A DNA stretch of 64,000 nucleotides from Peromyscus leucopus (lineage: Eukaryota; Chordata; Mammalia; Rodentia; Cricetidae): contig NC_051066.1 in assembly GCF_004664715.2 (NCBI RefSeq), positions 77,599,147-77,663,146 of the forward strand, in the 5' to 3' direction. Made by a program: the position numbers and the translations under genes. This document shows positions 11,546 through 25,840 of this stretch, one piece after another. The notes beneath the pieces were generated by a model. It made no database searches. It saw nothing but the letters and a program-made list of their open reading frames with translations, and was not told the DNA's origin. Position 1 is the first letter of the stretch. Each line of letters opens with the position of its first letter.

Positions 11546-13377
11546 TATATGCATGTGAGTGTGTTTTGCTGGGCTCACAGAGGGTTTCAGAACTCCTGGA
11601 GCTGGAATTGTGAGAATCAAACGAGGTCCTTTGCATGAGCAGTCCAGGCTCATAACTGCGGAGCCTGTGTCGGCATTAAACACTAGAGAAAACTTTCATT
11701 CTGAGAATCTTTCCTTAAGAAAAACAACTCTTTAGTGTCCCGCACCTCTCGTGATCGCCCCTGCCTTGATGGCCATTTTTAACCATCCTGTCTTGCCGAA
11801 TCGTCTTGTTCTTCTCTGAGTCTTCCCCAGCTCCTTGTGCACCCATTGCAGTTTGGATTTCTGTGGCTCCCTCCTCCTCTTGGATGATGCCAGAATCCTC
11901 CCTTTTCTTTGGGCGAATCCTGCCAGATGTTTTGCTAAACAACGAACAATCCCTTCTTTCTCTTAAATTCATCTGCTTCTAATCCAAATGAACAATCATT
12001 CTGTTCTTCCTCCTGCTCCTACTCACTTCCCATCTCTTCCACCCTGCCCCAGGCCACACCGAATGCCCACAGCTCTCTCTGGTTTCTGTGTTCTCGGACT
12101 TCCAGTGTAGCTAGAAACACTTTTTAAAGAATTGCATCTGAACTGATCACGTACGGATTTTTTTTTTTTGTTTGTTTGTTTTATGAGTCTTCCCCAACCA
12201 AAACAGCACAGATGCTTATGTAGCGTTCCTACTGTATTGGGCATTATGAGTGACCTAGAGGTGGCTTAGTGTATGTAGGGAGATGCCTGTAGGTTATAAT
12301 CAAGTGTTAAGACATTGGTGTAAGGGGCTTGGGCATCTGTCGATTTGGGTATCCGTGGGAGGTCCTGGAGCCAATTCCCCCATAGAAACAATAAAACATG
12401 GTCTCGGTATTCAAAAAGCTTACACACTAGTAAAGACATTTCAAAACAACAACCAGGTGTGGTGTGCTCAAGAGATCCCAACAGTGTGCTAGGTGCAAAA
12501 TGAGGAGTATGCATCTGGTGGGGGACTTAAAGAGGAAGTGAACTCAGCATGTGAGTAATAGTAGCAATACCACGAGCAGCTGATGGAATGGCACTTATTT
12601 CGTGCCTTTCATATGCAAAGGATTTTGTGGAGAACCTCTCAGGTGGCATGTCAGCAGTTATTATCTTTCCCTCTGGTGGGTATTGTTCTGACTGACAAAT
12701 GAGAGAGCTGTACAGGAAAAGCTAGATGACCGGCCTGTTAGAGCAGGAATGCACCACAGGATGGAATCCAGTCACATCCAATCACATCTTAACCAACAGT
12801 TAGGTAAGTGTCCTTCCTTCCTCAGTCCCAGGTGACTCCAGCCCTCTAATGCCAGCCTGCTCCATGTCAGAAACCCTATGTGACCTGTTACTGCCACACA
12901 GAGCCCCTCAAGACAGTCCCTCAGCACCCTGTCCTCTGAGAGCCCACATTACGCTTTGTTTCTACTTGGTGAGTTCTATGGCATTCCAGCATTTGGTTCT
13001 TATACACCTACAGCAATGATCATTTCTTAGGATTCAACACATTACAAAGGCCCAGAAGAGCTGAGTGATCCAGGACTCTCTGTGAGAACTCAGACCTTTA
13101 GACAGTCTCACATCTCCCTGCCAGAAGACTTGGACCAAGAGAAAAAAGAGCCAGAGTACCTTGGCAATTATTTTTCTTCAAATGAGCCAGACCCAGTGAT
13201 TGGTGTGAAGGACTGTTCCACCCCCTCTTGTTTTTGGTTCCTGCCAGCCCAGGAAGAAGAGCTGTGCTATTTAGAGTGAAGTCATTAAATGCAAGGTTCT
13301 GTTCCCATCTCCTTTGCTTTCCTGCCCTCCTGGCAGACAGAATCTCAGAGGCAGCATCAACAAATCTATTCCTTTTG

Positions 13378-13497
13378 TTTTCTATCTTCCATTTTTTTGG
13401 CCCTCTTTTCTTTCTCCCCATCCCCTCTTCTTCCTCCCCCTCCCTTCTTTTCCTCCTTCCTCCTTCCTTTTCTCCCCGCTTTCTTTCTCTACTACTG
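13378..13497. repeat. Polypyrimidine (C/T) tract
   Basis: About 120 bases almost entirely C and T on the + strand. Open frames here, rich in Phe/Leu/Pro/Ser or, on the other strand, in Glu/Lys/Gly/Arg, are low-complexity artefacts. Confidence 0.9.
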
Positions 13498-14539
13498 AGG
13501 TCAACATGAAAGACAGACTTTCCCGAGAGGTCAAGAGTGACCATGACAGAAAATGAAAGTTATTTGCTTGGGGAAAACTTTCCACATATGAACCAGAAAT
13601 TCTCACATCCTTCTTTGGGCCAGAGTTATAGTTCCCTAGAGTCAATAAGATATTTCCCTGGTGGTTTAGAAGTTGCTTGGCTTTGTGGTATTGGAGGGGC
13701 AAAAAGCATACAAATGGAATAGCCATGATTGATCTCCTGATTGGGTATCCTGGGAATTTTCCCAAGATTCATAGCAGCAGAGGAAGTTGGCAAGATGGGG
13801 CTTAGTCTAAATTGACATCTTGCTGTCTGACATACATCCTTTAACTCCTGCCAGCTTCCCGAGAAACCCATCTTCATAAATTTGCCCTATTTCCCCTTTC
13901 TTCCATAGTAGTGATAGAGTTGAGTCCCTCTACCAAAAGATATGACTGTCATCTCCACCTTGGATCCCATCCTCTCTAATCTATTCGAGACTCATCACCA
14001 GAGATCATCGTCTGTTCTCCATCCCTTTAGGCTTGCCTTCTCAATGGGCTTTGTTTAATGTTTAATCAGCTTCAAGTAGTTCCCTTCTAAAATAAAAACA
14101 AGCCAGAAATCCTTCTCCGTGTTCTCTGCCTCTCATCAACCCTCCTTTTGCTTTCTCCACCTTCTTGGAAAAGGTGGTTATACGTCCGTAATGTCCCCAC
14201 TTCTCACTGCAAAAGCCAGTCTCTGTCCTTATAGACTGCTCTCAGCGGGTCAACTGCAGTCTCTTTGTTACTAAAATCTAGAGCTGCTTCTCTTTTTGTC
14301 AACTCAAGGCGATAATTGGCATTGTCTGCCACACCCTGCCTGTGATAGGAGTTGGAATAAAAATAAAGTTAATTCTTTCAGGGGGAGACGGTAGCTTAAC
14401 CAGGCATAAACGTTTGGATGTGCTGCATATTAACTGCCAAAAATACATTTGAATTGACTGAGTAAAACGTGTAGTGATATCATGTATACCTCATCATCCA
14501 TTTAAATAACTTTTTTATATAGTTTTTATCAAGTGTCTG

Positions 14540-14725
14540 AAACTGTGATAAGCATTTGGTTTATATTGTTTTATCTTCCTAACAACCCTGTGTGCTGGCC
14601 ATTTCTTGTTATTTTGGTTTTGAGAAGGCCCACACATATTAAGATGCTCAGAGCTGCCAGCAGGTAAGGGACAAAGATCACATTTGACTCCAAGCCAGGC
14701 TGTCTCTGGAGTGCATTCTATGACT
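14540..14725 (+). repeat. MIR SINE relic
   Basis: The segment 'cacacatattaagatgctcagagctgccagcaggtaagg' followed by 'tttgactccaagccaggctgtctc' matches the 3' part of MIR. Confidence 0.5.
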
Positions 14726-15791
14726 TTTCTTATGGTGCTGTGGTAAAACCCAAGGCCTTGCACATGCTAGATAAGTCCTTTATCACTGAGCTTCATCCCA
14801 GCCATTTATTTTATCTGCTGTATATTTAAAAAGTTATACATATAATCTTACGTTTTAAAATGCAAAACACACACTTACATCAGAAAGGTACCACATACTA
14901 TCTTGATGCATGTATATATTAGGTAGTATCTTAGTCAAATTAAATATGTATATCTTCTCAGGAATAATTTTTTTGATAAAACTGCCCACATCCTTCTTTT
15001 ACCTTTGAAATTTGCTGTTTTAGGGTGCCTGCTAGGCAATAGCACCATGAGGGTTCTTAGTCTCACCTAATGCCTTGTCAACTCATATCTCATGTTTCTT
15101 CTTGGACACTTATGCTGGGGGTTCTTAACCATCAGCCCTTGGGTGTTCTCAAGCCTAAATCTTCATTCAGGTACAGACTCCACCTCCCTCAGCTAGATTC
15201 TCAAGTGCAGAAGTGGGAGCAGCACATTCAAAGACAAAGACACACCCACGGAGTCCAGTTCAGCTCTGATCACATGATGTGCACCCTTAGCACCATGGGC
15301 AGATCTGCCTGATTGAAATCAGGGCAGCTGGACTTGCAAGGGAGCCATGCCAGAATCCTCCAATGCAGCTTCGTTATCCCCACTTCCTAAGGACAGATAG
15401 GTTGCATCACAGCAATTAGGATTTATTTTAGGTCATTGTTCTAATTTTAAAATTAAGGTTTCCTCTCTTCCTGTAACTTAATCATAGCTATAGAAAGCAA
15501 GCGTCCTCGACTACTATGCTGGCGACAGCATTACCTCATCCCCTCCCTTTTATGTTTCGCACTTACTGATTTGTTCACTTACTTACTTCTTTAGTGGCTT
15601 CCCAGCACCTTCACTGATAGGACTTTGGAGGTAGAGGAAATGTGGCCAAAGGCTCCTTCACACTGACTGGCTCGTACTTGCTGATGAGAGAGCACAACTA
15701 TCAATTGAGTTTTCCTGGTGCTGATTTTCTGAGATGAGTTTTATATCATTAACAACCACTTTTTCTTTGCAATCCATAACTTGCAACATAA

Positions 15792-16175
<384 letters not shown>

Positions 16176-16320
16176 ATAGTGCATGCTGGACTTCTTATAA
16201 ACACAAAACCCTGCATCCATTCTTAACACACTTTTGTAAGGAATCATGTAACCCAAGCTTCTGTGAGGCCCAGATCATCCCACTCTGCATCCAGCATGGT
16301 GGGAAATCCACACATCTGAC

Positions 16321-16402
16321 ACCAAAACAAAAAACAACAACAAAAAAAAACCACACACACACACACAAACAAAAAAAAACAAAAAAAACAAAAAAACAAC
16401 CA
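16321..16402. repeat. A-rich/CA low-complexity tract
   Basis: Runs of A interspersed with CA and CAA, giving only low-complexity frames. Confidence 0.85.
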
Positions 16403-17883
16403 AGCAGTTGTTTGTCTCAACAGATTCCCACATCCACCTCACTACTCTAATTTGGTCAATTTTCTTCACTCTTTGGGCCAAAAATTTATGGTTGTTAGAA
16501 CTTTGATGGCCTTCAAATATTCTCTTCCTTAAAGGGAGGGTCAAGAAAAATGTTGATCCAGTAGCGTTGACTTTATATAGCATGAGTATTCCTCCTTACT
16601 CTGTATTACAAATTGTTTTTTTTTTTTTTTAAGTTTGATTGGCTCTCCTCCTTTTATTTTTTTATTCTTGAGTGGGGGGGTAAGTGTTAGTCTGGCTTTT
16701 ATTTTGCATCCCAAATGGGGATGCAGTTTCAAGAATAGCTGTTCTTCAAAACAGTTATCCAGAAAGTCTTTTAAAAAATGCGAAGTATCACACTCCAGTT
16801 GTCCTGCACTGTGGGTGTTCTGGGTTCTCCTCCAAGCTGTTGGGTGCCAAGTCTTCAAGCTTGATGGTCTCTAGCTGGCCTTCACTGTAACTAACTTGAC
16901 GTTGTTAAAGATAGACTGTTGTGACCAGAGTGATGCAAACTTGGAGAAACCCTGTCAGATGAGAGAGGGCTTGCCTTGCTAAAATGATTGAGTGTAGCAG
17001 CTGAGGCCGGTTTGAATCAACAGAGATCCCTTCTACCTTTTTGACTCCTGCTGATAAAATCCTGTTTAATCTTTCTTACTGTGTTAAGTCTTGGGTTATT
17101 CCAAATAGCACCATGGTTTCTGCCAGAGAGCTCAGACTAACAGAAGCAATTCCATTTACCAGGCTGTATCATAGGTCCAGAGAACCTGTAGAGCAAGGAG
17201 TCTTGCTTGTTCCCTCTACATCAAGTACATATGCAGGCGAGCCGGGGCTCTGCTACAACCTGGGGAGTGAGACTACTCACTGATTAATTAATTGGCAAGA
17301 CAAAATGATTTCCATTTTTAAAATTTCAGAGAGACCATTAGGGCAATAATCCATTTTCTTGCAATGTTAGTGTTTTTCACACCCAAGTGAACGTGTTAAG
17401 TTCCTTTCCACAAAAAATTGCTAGTTTGGATCAATAAGGGTCAATATTCTCAATGGAATGATTTTTATCTTATGTTCATCAAGTATTTATTGTGTGCCTT
17501 GTATGATTTAGTGGTGTGTCCTCTCCTTCCTCCATGACATTCCATGTTTTGATCGTTTACCAAGTATTTATTGAGTGTTTATACTTATAAGACCCCACGT
17601 ACAGGAGCTATGCAAACAAGACTATGCAGTATAATACACAAGAGAAGATTTGAACTCAGATCATTTTCGCTCAAGGAAACATAAGATGAGACAAAGTGGG
17701 ATAACCATATATATTTTTTGTTTCACTGTTATGTGCAGAAAGAATCCTAGTCAATGCTGGGACCCTTTGAGGGGCTTCTCAAAGGGCTTCATAATACTGT
17801 CGAGAACATGTTTTACAAAGTAAGGAGCAGAGGGATGGAAATGTCTTTCTATTCAGATTTATTTTTCTTTTCCTAAAGATTGC

Positions 17884-18050
17884 AAAAGCTTGGGAATTGG
17901 TGGTGCAAGCCTTTAATCCCAACACTTGGGAGACAGAGGTAGATGAATCTCTGAGTTCAAGGTCAGCTTGGTCTACAGATTGAGTCTAAGACAGCCAGGG
18001 CTACACTGAGAAACCCTGTCTTGAAAAAACAAAAAGCAAAACAAAACCAA
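17884..18050 (+). repeat. B1 SINE
   Basis: B1 landmarks in order: 'ggtggtgcaagcctttaatccc', 'cacttgggagacagaggtag', 'tctgagttcaaggtcagc', 'agccagggctacactgagaaaccctgtcttg', then an A/AAAAC tail. + strand, moderately diverged. Confidence 0.85.
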
Positions 18051-20027
18051 TCAGAAAAACAAGAGTGTTTAACATGTTTTAAAGAAAACTGCAGACTGTA
18101 AAGGGAGTAAATTGATCCTGTCACTATAAAGCATGCCCATAGAAAGAGGCACTTGTTCTCCATCCAGTGTTATCATGTACAAACTCCCCAAACAGTGCCT
18201 GGGCTGTTGTAGACACTCAATACATACTTGTTGAATGCACCCCACTAGCATCTAGACTCCATGTCCTGTTTAGATAGCCTTCTTTTTATTGGACAGTTTC
18301 ATAGAGCTAGTTGCTCAATCTCTCCATAAAATTGACTACCCAATCAACCACTTGCATCTGTATTGGATAAATAGCATTTAGATGGTGTCAATATCCAACC
18401 TGAGAAGGCCCTGAGGATAATGCATCTGGGTGTATTAGTTTCATAAATATCTCAGATGCTTGCATTTTTAGTGAGGTGATTGGCTTTAGCTCTTTGAAGA
18501 GGATCAGATTTTCAGCCCTCTCGCTCTAAGTCATTAAGTCCTGTGTTGTCACCAAAGTAGGAGGCAGCTGGAGCTCTGTCTATAGATGCAAATCTTTCTA
18601 GAAGTATCTGGGTCACATTTAGTCATTTCTTTGAACTTCTTTTCAGTCAACTCTCAGCTTCACCACTTTTTAGGTCCAGTTTTTAGAGTCCAGCAGGAAG
18701 AGTGTCAATGCTTGTTGCCAAGGCCCTACCCTTGACTGAGCAAGACAGGGGTAGAATGGGTTAGTGAGAGGGCTTCAGACTTCCTTGGGTTCAGCAGAGG
18801 GACAAGGAGTGCCAGAAAAGCCACTGTTCCAGCTACTTCTGAAATATGGGTCCCAGTATTTACAAATAAAGAGTGAACACATCCCTCATGCTGTATGGTT
18901 CTTCCAGGATGCCACATTGTGATTGATAGCTGTGCACTGCCATTGATCTGATTGATCACTGAGAGCCAAATAAACACATTCAAGGTCACAAGGAATAGAC
19001 AAAGTTCTCCAGTCAGTCTCTGGAAGTCTTTCTTCACAGTTTATTGAGGGGGGAAACCAGTTTGCTGCAGCTCTGGTCAAAACTTTAACCATTTCAAGCA
19101 CTGTTATGTCATGCTAGTCTCTGATCTCATAATGGTAGTGTGGAGTTATGCAATAGCCTCTTAATTCTCATTGAAATAACAGCATGTGAGCTGTCACTGC
19201 TAACTGCATGGGCTTCCTAAGCAGTGGTGTGGGGGCGGAGTGGGGGTGTGCTAATGGGAATTGGAAGAATATATAGGTTTTTATTTTCATTGCATGGTTC
19301 ATGAAGGTCGCTTGGTTTTCTGTTCTTAGCATGCTGCATGCTCTTGATGCATGCATTTCATTTCCACTTGGGTAAAAGGAGGTCAGATTTCTTTCAAACT
19401 TTGCTGCATTTGTCATGTCTCCATATTCTAATGCTTCCATAAATCCAGTCTCTTCATTATGTGGAGTATCAGTCGTGGGTTTAAGTTTGCACATGACGTT
19501 GAGGACAGACAGACAGAAGGTAAGCTAGGAAACCTGCTTAGAAGTGGATGGGAAAGCTTCCCTCCTGCATAAAGGTTCAGTTTGCTCTGGGCCAGATATA
19601 TACATATAGTTTGCTAATTATAGGTTCCTCAGTGTCAACATTGAAATGATTTGGAATACATTGCTACTGATCTCCCACTTTTAAACCTTTCCCCCACTTT
19701 CATATCTAAAGTCAAGATCACTTATTCAGTAGAGCCAAAATACCATCATTTCAGTAATTAAGACTGAACATGTATGAAATTCACCTGGCCTCACTGTGGC
19801 TGAACCTTTCACATGCATGAGTAGAAGTAGCTGCCTAATTCTGGATTTCTTTCTGTATGGTTGTATGGAGTAGCACATGGCACTCACTGTATTTTAAGGA
19901 CTACAGTAATATGTGATGAGTCTATGGGTACTGAGATGCCCCACAACCCTACAAATATTGTTGACATTGTCCCCACAATGCTGACCATCTATGATCCCCC
20001 CAATACCCTCCAGGCAAATATAGATAA

Positions 20028-20285
<258 letters not shown>

Positions 20286-20310
20286 TGACCTGACTCTCAG
20301 CCAATTCTTG

Positions 20311-20334
20311 AATAAACTCCCCAGCGTATCTCAT

Positions 20335-20365
<31 letters not shown>
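20311..20365 (+). promoter_or_regulatory. Slc1a2: AATAAA hexamer followed by a 28-A tract just after the Slc1a2 stop
   Basis: AATAAA at 20311-20316 lies 25 bases after the stop codon. A run of 28 A residues (20338-20365) starts 21 bases beyond it. The layout mimics a polyadenylated 3' end, but in genomic DNA that continues as UTR. It is a likely site for internal oligo-dT priming in cDNA and possibly a weak proximal poly(A) signal. Confidence 0.6.
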
Positions 20366-20975
20366 GATGCTCTAAACAGGCTTCCTTTATGAAAGGAAAA
20401 ATGCATATATTTCTATGTTTACTTAATCTGTTAGCCGAGGCTTAGAGGAGCTGTTGTATACCCGTGATGACAGGCACCGTGCTGTGTCTTTGCCAAATAA
20501 TGCTTCATAACTGTCTAATTCTCTTACTTGTGTTATTGTCTGAATGGATGCTGCTGGAGAAGCCACTTTGAACAGAAGACACGTTCTTGACAGCTCCCCT
20601 TTGTCCAGTGCAGAGCTGTGGATGCTGTTTTCCCAGGGGGACAGGACGAAAGCAGTGTGGTACACTCCAGGGACTTGAGACAACGAGCATGCTCAGTGTG
20701 GTATTCCTTAAAGTGTTCATGGATCACCTTGTTCTGCACAAAAGCTTCTGCTAGAAGCTTCTAGAAGTTCCTCCCCACCAACCTGTAGAGTTGGCACCTG
20801 CATTGATTGAGAGCCTCTGTTGTAGGGAACGCTGATGACTTACGTTTTTGTGTTCTGTCTAAGTCAAAGACTTTTGAGTTTCAGTGGGTGCCCACACTTT
20901 TAGAAGATAAGTGACCATGGAGCCTAGAGCTGCTCTGCCTTCCCTCTTTGTGTGGGTGTGTGCATGTGTGCATGC

Positions 20976-20978
<3 letters not shown>

Positions 20979-21014
<36 letters not shown>

Positions 21015-21035
21015 CGCGCGCGCGCGCGCGTGCAC
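20979..21035. repeat. (TG)n(CG)n alternating purine-pyrimidine tract in the Slc1a2 3' UTR
   Basis: TG units run from about 20979 to 21005 and continue as CG units to about 21030, then 'tgcac'. Unbroken alternation of this kind favours Z-DNA, and a long CG tract is unusual in CpG-depleted mammalian DNA. Confidence 0.9.
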
Positions 21036-22018
21036 AAAATGGGGAATTTAAAATTTGAAACTGAACTAGGAATTATTTGCATATAACCACTGTTTACCTT
21101 GAGAAAAGTAAAGGAATGTAGTCAACCTAAATTTTAACCAGACTTAAATATTTAAACTCACTTGTTTGACTTGCATTCAGAAAGCAAAGTGAAGTTAAGT
21201 GTGATTGTCTGATCTGTTTCTATTTGTTTAACCCATAAGATTCTCATTTGAGTTCCTAACAAAAAGATATTTTCAGCATCCAAATCGCTTCCATCACATT
21301 CTCATCCATCTACATGGCTGAGCATTTTAGCTTCCTCGCACAAAGGGACACATGTTGGCTATGCCTCTTTTCATATCATTTTGATATATAAAATGTAGAA
21401 AGTGTTCCATTATAGAAAAGGTCTGAAAACCATCACAGGATACATCTCCGTGAGAAAGGAGCAGAAAGCAAACCTCTATAAAATCCTGTGAAGGTGATAT
21501 TCCTAGGACAGAGCCCAGGCAGCCTCAAACCATCGAGTAGAGACAAAGAATGGCTCCACACAAATTCCCAGACAAAATCTTTTCCAAGGACTGTGAAAGT
21601 TTGAAGGGAGAAATAATATGATCAGCACAGCAAAGTGGTTTGCCCGTGGTACACAGCCAACAAATCCTTAATGATCGGTTGTACGAGCTAATGTTGTGAA
21701 TGTCTCCACTATTATTCTTCTGTTGAATATCCCACAGTATTTTCCTAAGATTTCTGGGTTTAAGGGTTAGCTGGGAACTTGAACCACTGAGAAACAAAAC
21801 ATCCTCGACTCTAAGGAGCAGATGGAACCTGGCCCATGGAGCAGAGTACATGTGTCCTCTGAGGCAAGCAGAGTTGGGGAGACGTTCATAAATAGTAACA
21901 GGATGCAGCATCTTTGAAGAAGGGTACTGAGACATTGCCTCTCTTTCTAGCCTCTCTTGTGACTTCTCTCCTTCAAATCAGACTGCTTGGGAACATACAA
22001 AAGACAAGAGATTCCTTT

Positions 22019-22252
22019 TTTTTTTGTTTTGTTTTGCTTTGCTTTGCTTTGGTTTTGGTTTTAATCTCATAAACCCTGTTTTTAAAGAAGGATCACTATG
22101 GAGCAGTATTAAGTGAATTGTTTTGTTTTGGTTTGGTTTGGGGCTTTTGAAACAAGGTATTGCTATGCAGCCCAGGCTGGCTTCAAACTCAGAACCTTCC
22201 TTCTCAGCCTCTGTCCTAAGATTATATGGGCGTCACCATGTCAACTGGCAGG
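22019..22252 (-). repeat. T/G-rich tract and old B1-like SINE (minus strand)
   Basis: A T-run with TTTTG/TTTGC units (22019-22070) precedes a second TTTTG/TTTGG tract (22120-22143). A diverged B1 complement follows, 'gaaacaaggtattgctatgcagcccaggctggcttcaaactc' to about 22252. It lies antisense within the Slc1a2 3' UTR. Confidence 0.65.
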
Positions 22253-23068
22253 TGGTGTTTGAATGCTGTTTGTTTCACCTTCATTTGAGGGACAGTTAAT
22301 AGGGTAGCAAGGACAGACATGAATCCCTTATAGAAGATAAGAGGGACCAAGATGATAGTCTTCCGTTTCGTTGTGGTATTCTAGATAGTCTGTAAGTGGT
22401 ACCCCACCCATCCTGGTGGGGGTTCTTTCCTACCCTGAGTAGATGTGTCTAGGGAAAGCACCCAGGAGCACGCTTGGTTTGCTCTGTGTGTCGGGGGAGG
22501 CCATTCCGTACAAGGGTTCTCCTCGTGCGGAAGACCACCTCGATACTTGTACATGACCTTTCCTCACAAGCACTCACAGGATGACAGTGTGTGTTGTCGC
22601 CTCATATTCTGTCTGAAAATCTTTCTAGTTTGTTTTGCCTTCAACTTGTCCCTGGCTGTCCCGTTCACCTGTGTAAGAGGCCAGTGTTCTCAGGGGAGCC
22701 AAGGCACACTGCTTCTCTAGTCAGGTTCTGCTGGTTTCTGACTACATCCATTGTCTCATGAGCATATGCTAAGGAAACCACATTTATCTGGAAATTGAAT
22801 ACATTATATTGAAAATAAACAATCCATCAAATTGGAGGCTGCCCTGAAAATCTAGGATATGGGTGGAATTGACATGTCTTGTTTTTGTAAGGCCTCATTC
22901 ATCCTTCCCATGGCATACCCACTGGGGATTCCTTTGCCTAGAAAAGGTGCCATAAGCAGAACAAACAGATCTCAAGTACATTTTAATAGCCTTAGTCTAA
23001 ATAGGGTACCTGTCACTGTGCGTGTACTATACATCCATTGTAGATCTGAATCCCTAATCTTTTATGTA

Positions 23069-23069
<1 letters not shown>

Positions 23070-23158
<89 letters not shown>
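23070..23158. repeat. (TC)n(AC)n compound microsatellite
   Basis: About 29 TC units (23070-23128) abut about 15 AC units (23129-23158) within the Slc1a2 3' UTR. Confidence 0.95.
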
Positions 23159-23160
<2 letters not shown>

Positions 23161-25770
23161 TATGTGACACAGTGTCATATACACTAACTCCAGGGAGGTT
23201 TGAATGTTGGGGCCTTGCTAACCCTAGTCCTTAAATGGATGCAGTTGATACTTTTGAAGAATCAAAATCAGAAGCAAACCAACCAAGCAGACATTCATTC
23301 TTTCCTTTCTCATCCTTCCCCTTTGAGAAGCAAGAGGAATCATTATCCAGCTATTGATGAAAATTCAGCAAAGCCAATCCAGTCGGTGAATAGGATGGTT
23401 GCTTTGAAGGTGGAGCTTAACCGTAGGTTTCTGAGGGCGGCCTCTCCATAGGCAGCATGCTAGAGAATATGGAGAGCCATCATGAGCTAGGCACACAGAA
23501 CCTCAGTAAAGTCCTGAGGTGATTTTAGGACCACAGGGGTACTACCAGATTCTGTTTTTAACTTCCTGTTGAGTATAGAAAAAAGCCTATGGGGCCTCAT
23601 TGCTTATAGAAGTGTTCATGCTCCATCAAAGACAAATAGCCATCTCTCCTCTCTCTAGTAGCTTGGACCTTCCCAGAGTGAAAGGGTATCAAAACGTCCC
23701 TGGATGAAAACTAAGAAAGCAGAGAAGGGGTGGGAAGGATTCAGTTTGTGGAGCCATTCCTGCTGGGGCATGATGGGGATCTCAATGTTCAGCTTAATGG
23801 ATCTCGTGCAATTTCCATCCATGGCTGGAAAATCATGCCACATGCAGGTGCGTTTAGTTAGAGGCCCTTCTAGCGCTGATCGATTGGGAAACTTATCTGT
23901 GGGGTCCCCAGAAGGAAACCCAACCCTGCCTTGCTTTTACAAACAATCCCCCCTTTGTCCTCCAAAGCAAAAGTTTACTGTAACGTTTTACTTTTGTCAG
24001 GATCCAGGCTCTTGCCTAAGCACTTATTTCCCTCATGCAACAGAGCAATAAATTCAAATAGGTGTTCACATGCCTCTGACTCTGAGAGACAAGTCTGAGC
24101 AGCTCTGGCCTTTGATGACTTGAACTGCAGCAGTTACACCCCAGGGCGGCTCTCCCAGCTCCTGCTCGCTGTCCTCTGCCTTGCACTTTCGCTCTGCTTG
24201 ATTTCCAGCTGAACTCATTGTAGGCCAAGAAGGAGGACCGGATGGGATTTTCGGGTACAGTTATACTTACAGGACTCCAGGGTCAAGGGTCATAGGAAGA
24301 TGAAGTTAAATTGTCTGAAGTGAGGGTTTCCTAAATCAAGTTGTCACTGAAGATTCATGGTCTTGGCACCTATAGTAATTTCTGGCGAAATTGACCCAAA
24401 AGAAGGGTCACTGCATGCCAACCAAGCCGGGAGGCAAAGGTGACAGCTGTTTTTCCATGGGTGGAGTGAGATAAAAACCTGCTCAAAAACACCGGCCAGT
24501 TTAGGATTTTCCCTAAAACTCTCTTTCCAGTTCATTGCTCTCTTCCTTCCCTTTCCTTCCGTCTCATTGCTCAACAGACAGATAGTAAATGGCCATATGG
24601 TTATGTGGGGGTTGGTTCAGGAGGAGATAGCAGATCTTAATTGAGTAATATCCAGTCTCACTGCCTAAACCATAATTAGGCAACGACACAGGGATGCTTA
24701 AAAACAACGTGCTTTGGGAGAGGAAACATTTGATTTAGACACTGCTCATTTGTAGCTGTATGGCTTACAGAAGCCACTGTCCGCCCATTCTTCTTTGGCT
24801 TCTGTATGAGAAGAGCAGGGACTGGACCAAATGACCGAAGTCCCTTTCTATATCTGCACATGCCGTTTTCTAATCTCTGCTTTACTTCCTTCCATCGTCA
24901 AAGGCTTCCCACTCTAAAACCTGGCTTATTTATATTTTAAGTTGTAAAGACACACAATAATGAATGATCAGTTTAGATTTTTTTTTTTTTTTTCCTCATC
25001 CCCTTTGGGAAACTCTAACTCAAGCCTCTATTCATTCCACGCTTCACAACAAGCTTGGAGAGTGGCCATTTTAACCCACAGTTTACTGCTGTCTTGAGAT
25101 ACCAATAAACATCCCTTTGTAAAGATTCCTTTAACCTACACTCACTGTCCTCACAGGAGCAGCGATTCTGCCCTGGGAAATGTTCTGCAGAGTCACCGTA
25201 AGGGACCAGGCACCTCACAGCTGCACTTGAGGTCTTGCATCATACCTGCTATGGCAACAGAGCCCACTCCAAATACTCAGCCCACATCATTTTCCTCAAA
25301 CAGTCCTAATTGCCAATCCTGGATGGGAATTTGGGAGGCTCTGGCAAACAAGCTCGAACACTCCTGACATTTGGTGCAAGATTTACACAATCACAGCAAT
25401 CGTCTCCACATACCTTTACCTCCACGTGCGTGCAGACATGTATATCCCTTCCTGAGCTGGGGAGATGAGCCTTTCCTCTGGGAAGGTGTGCAGGCAGATT
25501 CGATGCATTTCATTCCAAACCTTTCCTCTTGGTGTGCTTGTATAACAGACATAACATTGTAGGGAGAGATGCTGCCACTTACAAGAAAGGAGTTTTCCCA
25601 TTTGCTGGTGCCCCTTTTTGTGCTCACAGAGTCTCCAAGTCATTGGAAAGTTGCGGGGTGGCTTATCCTCTCCACTTCGGTTGTAGTAGGCCAGAGTTGG
25701 CATGTTTGCCCTCTGACCAAATTTCTGCCAGAGTGGAGTTGACATATCATAGTGTGGTGAACGTCTTCAT

Positions 25771-25840
25771 TGCCAGAAAAGGATCCCAGCTCTTCAAGTT
25801 TAGGTTGCCAGAAAAGGATCCCAGCTCTTCAAGTTTAGGA
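25771..25840 (+). repeat. 35 bp tandem duplication in the Slc1a2 3' UTR
   Basis: Two adjacent copies, 25771-25805 and 25806-25840, each begin 'tgccagaaaaggatcccagc' and continue 'tcttcaagtttagg'. They differ only at the last base, so the duplication is recent or homogenised. Confidence 0.95.

Noticed and set aside
13098..13765. Frames rich in Glu/Lys/Arg/Gly (minus) or Phe/Pro/Ser (plus)
   Set aside because: They are translations of the polypyrimidine tract at 13378-13497, not proteins.
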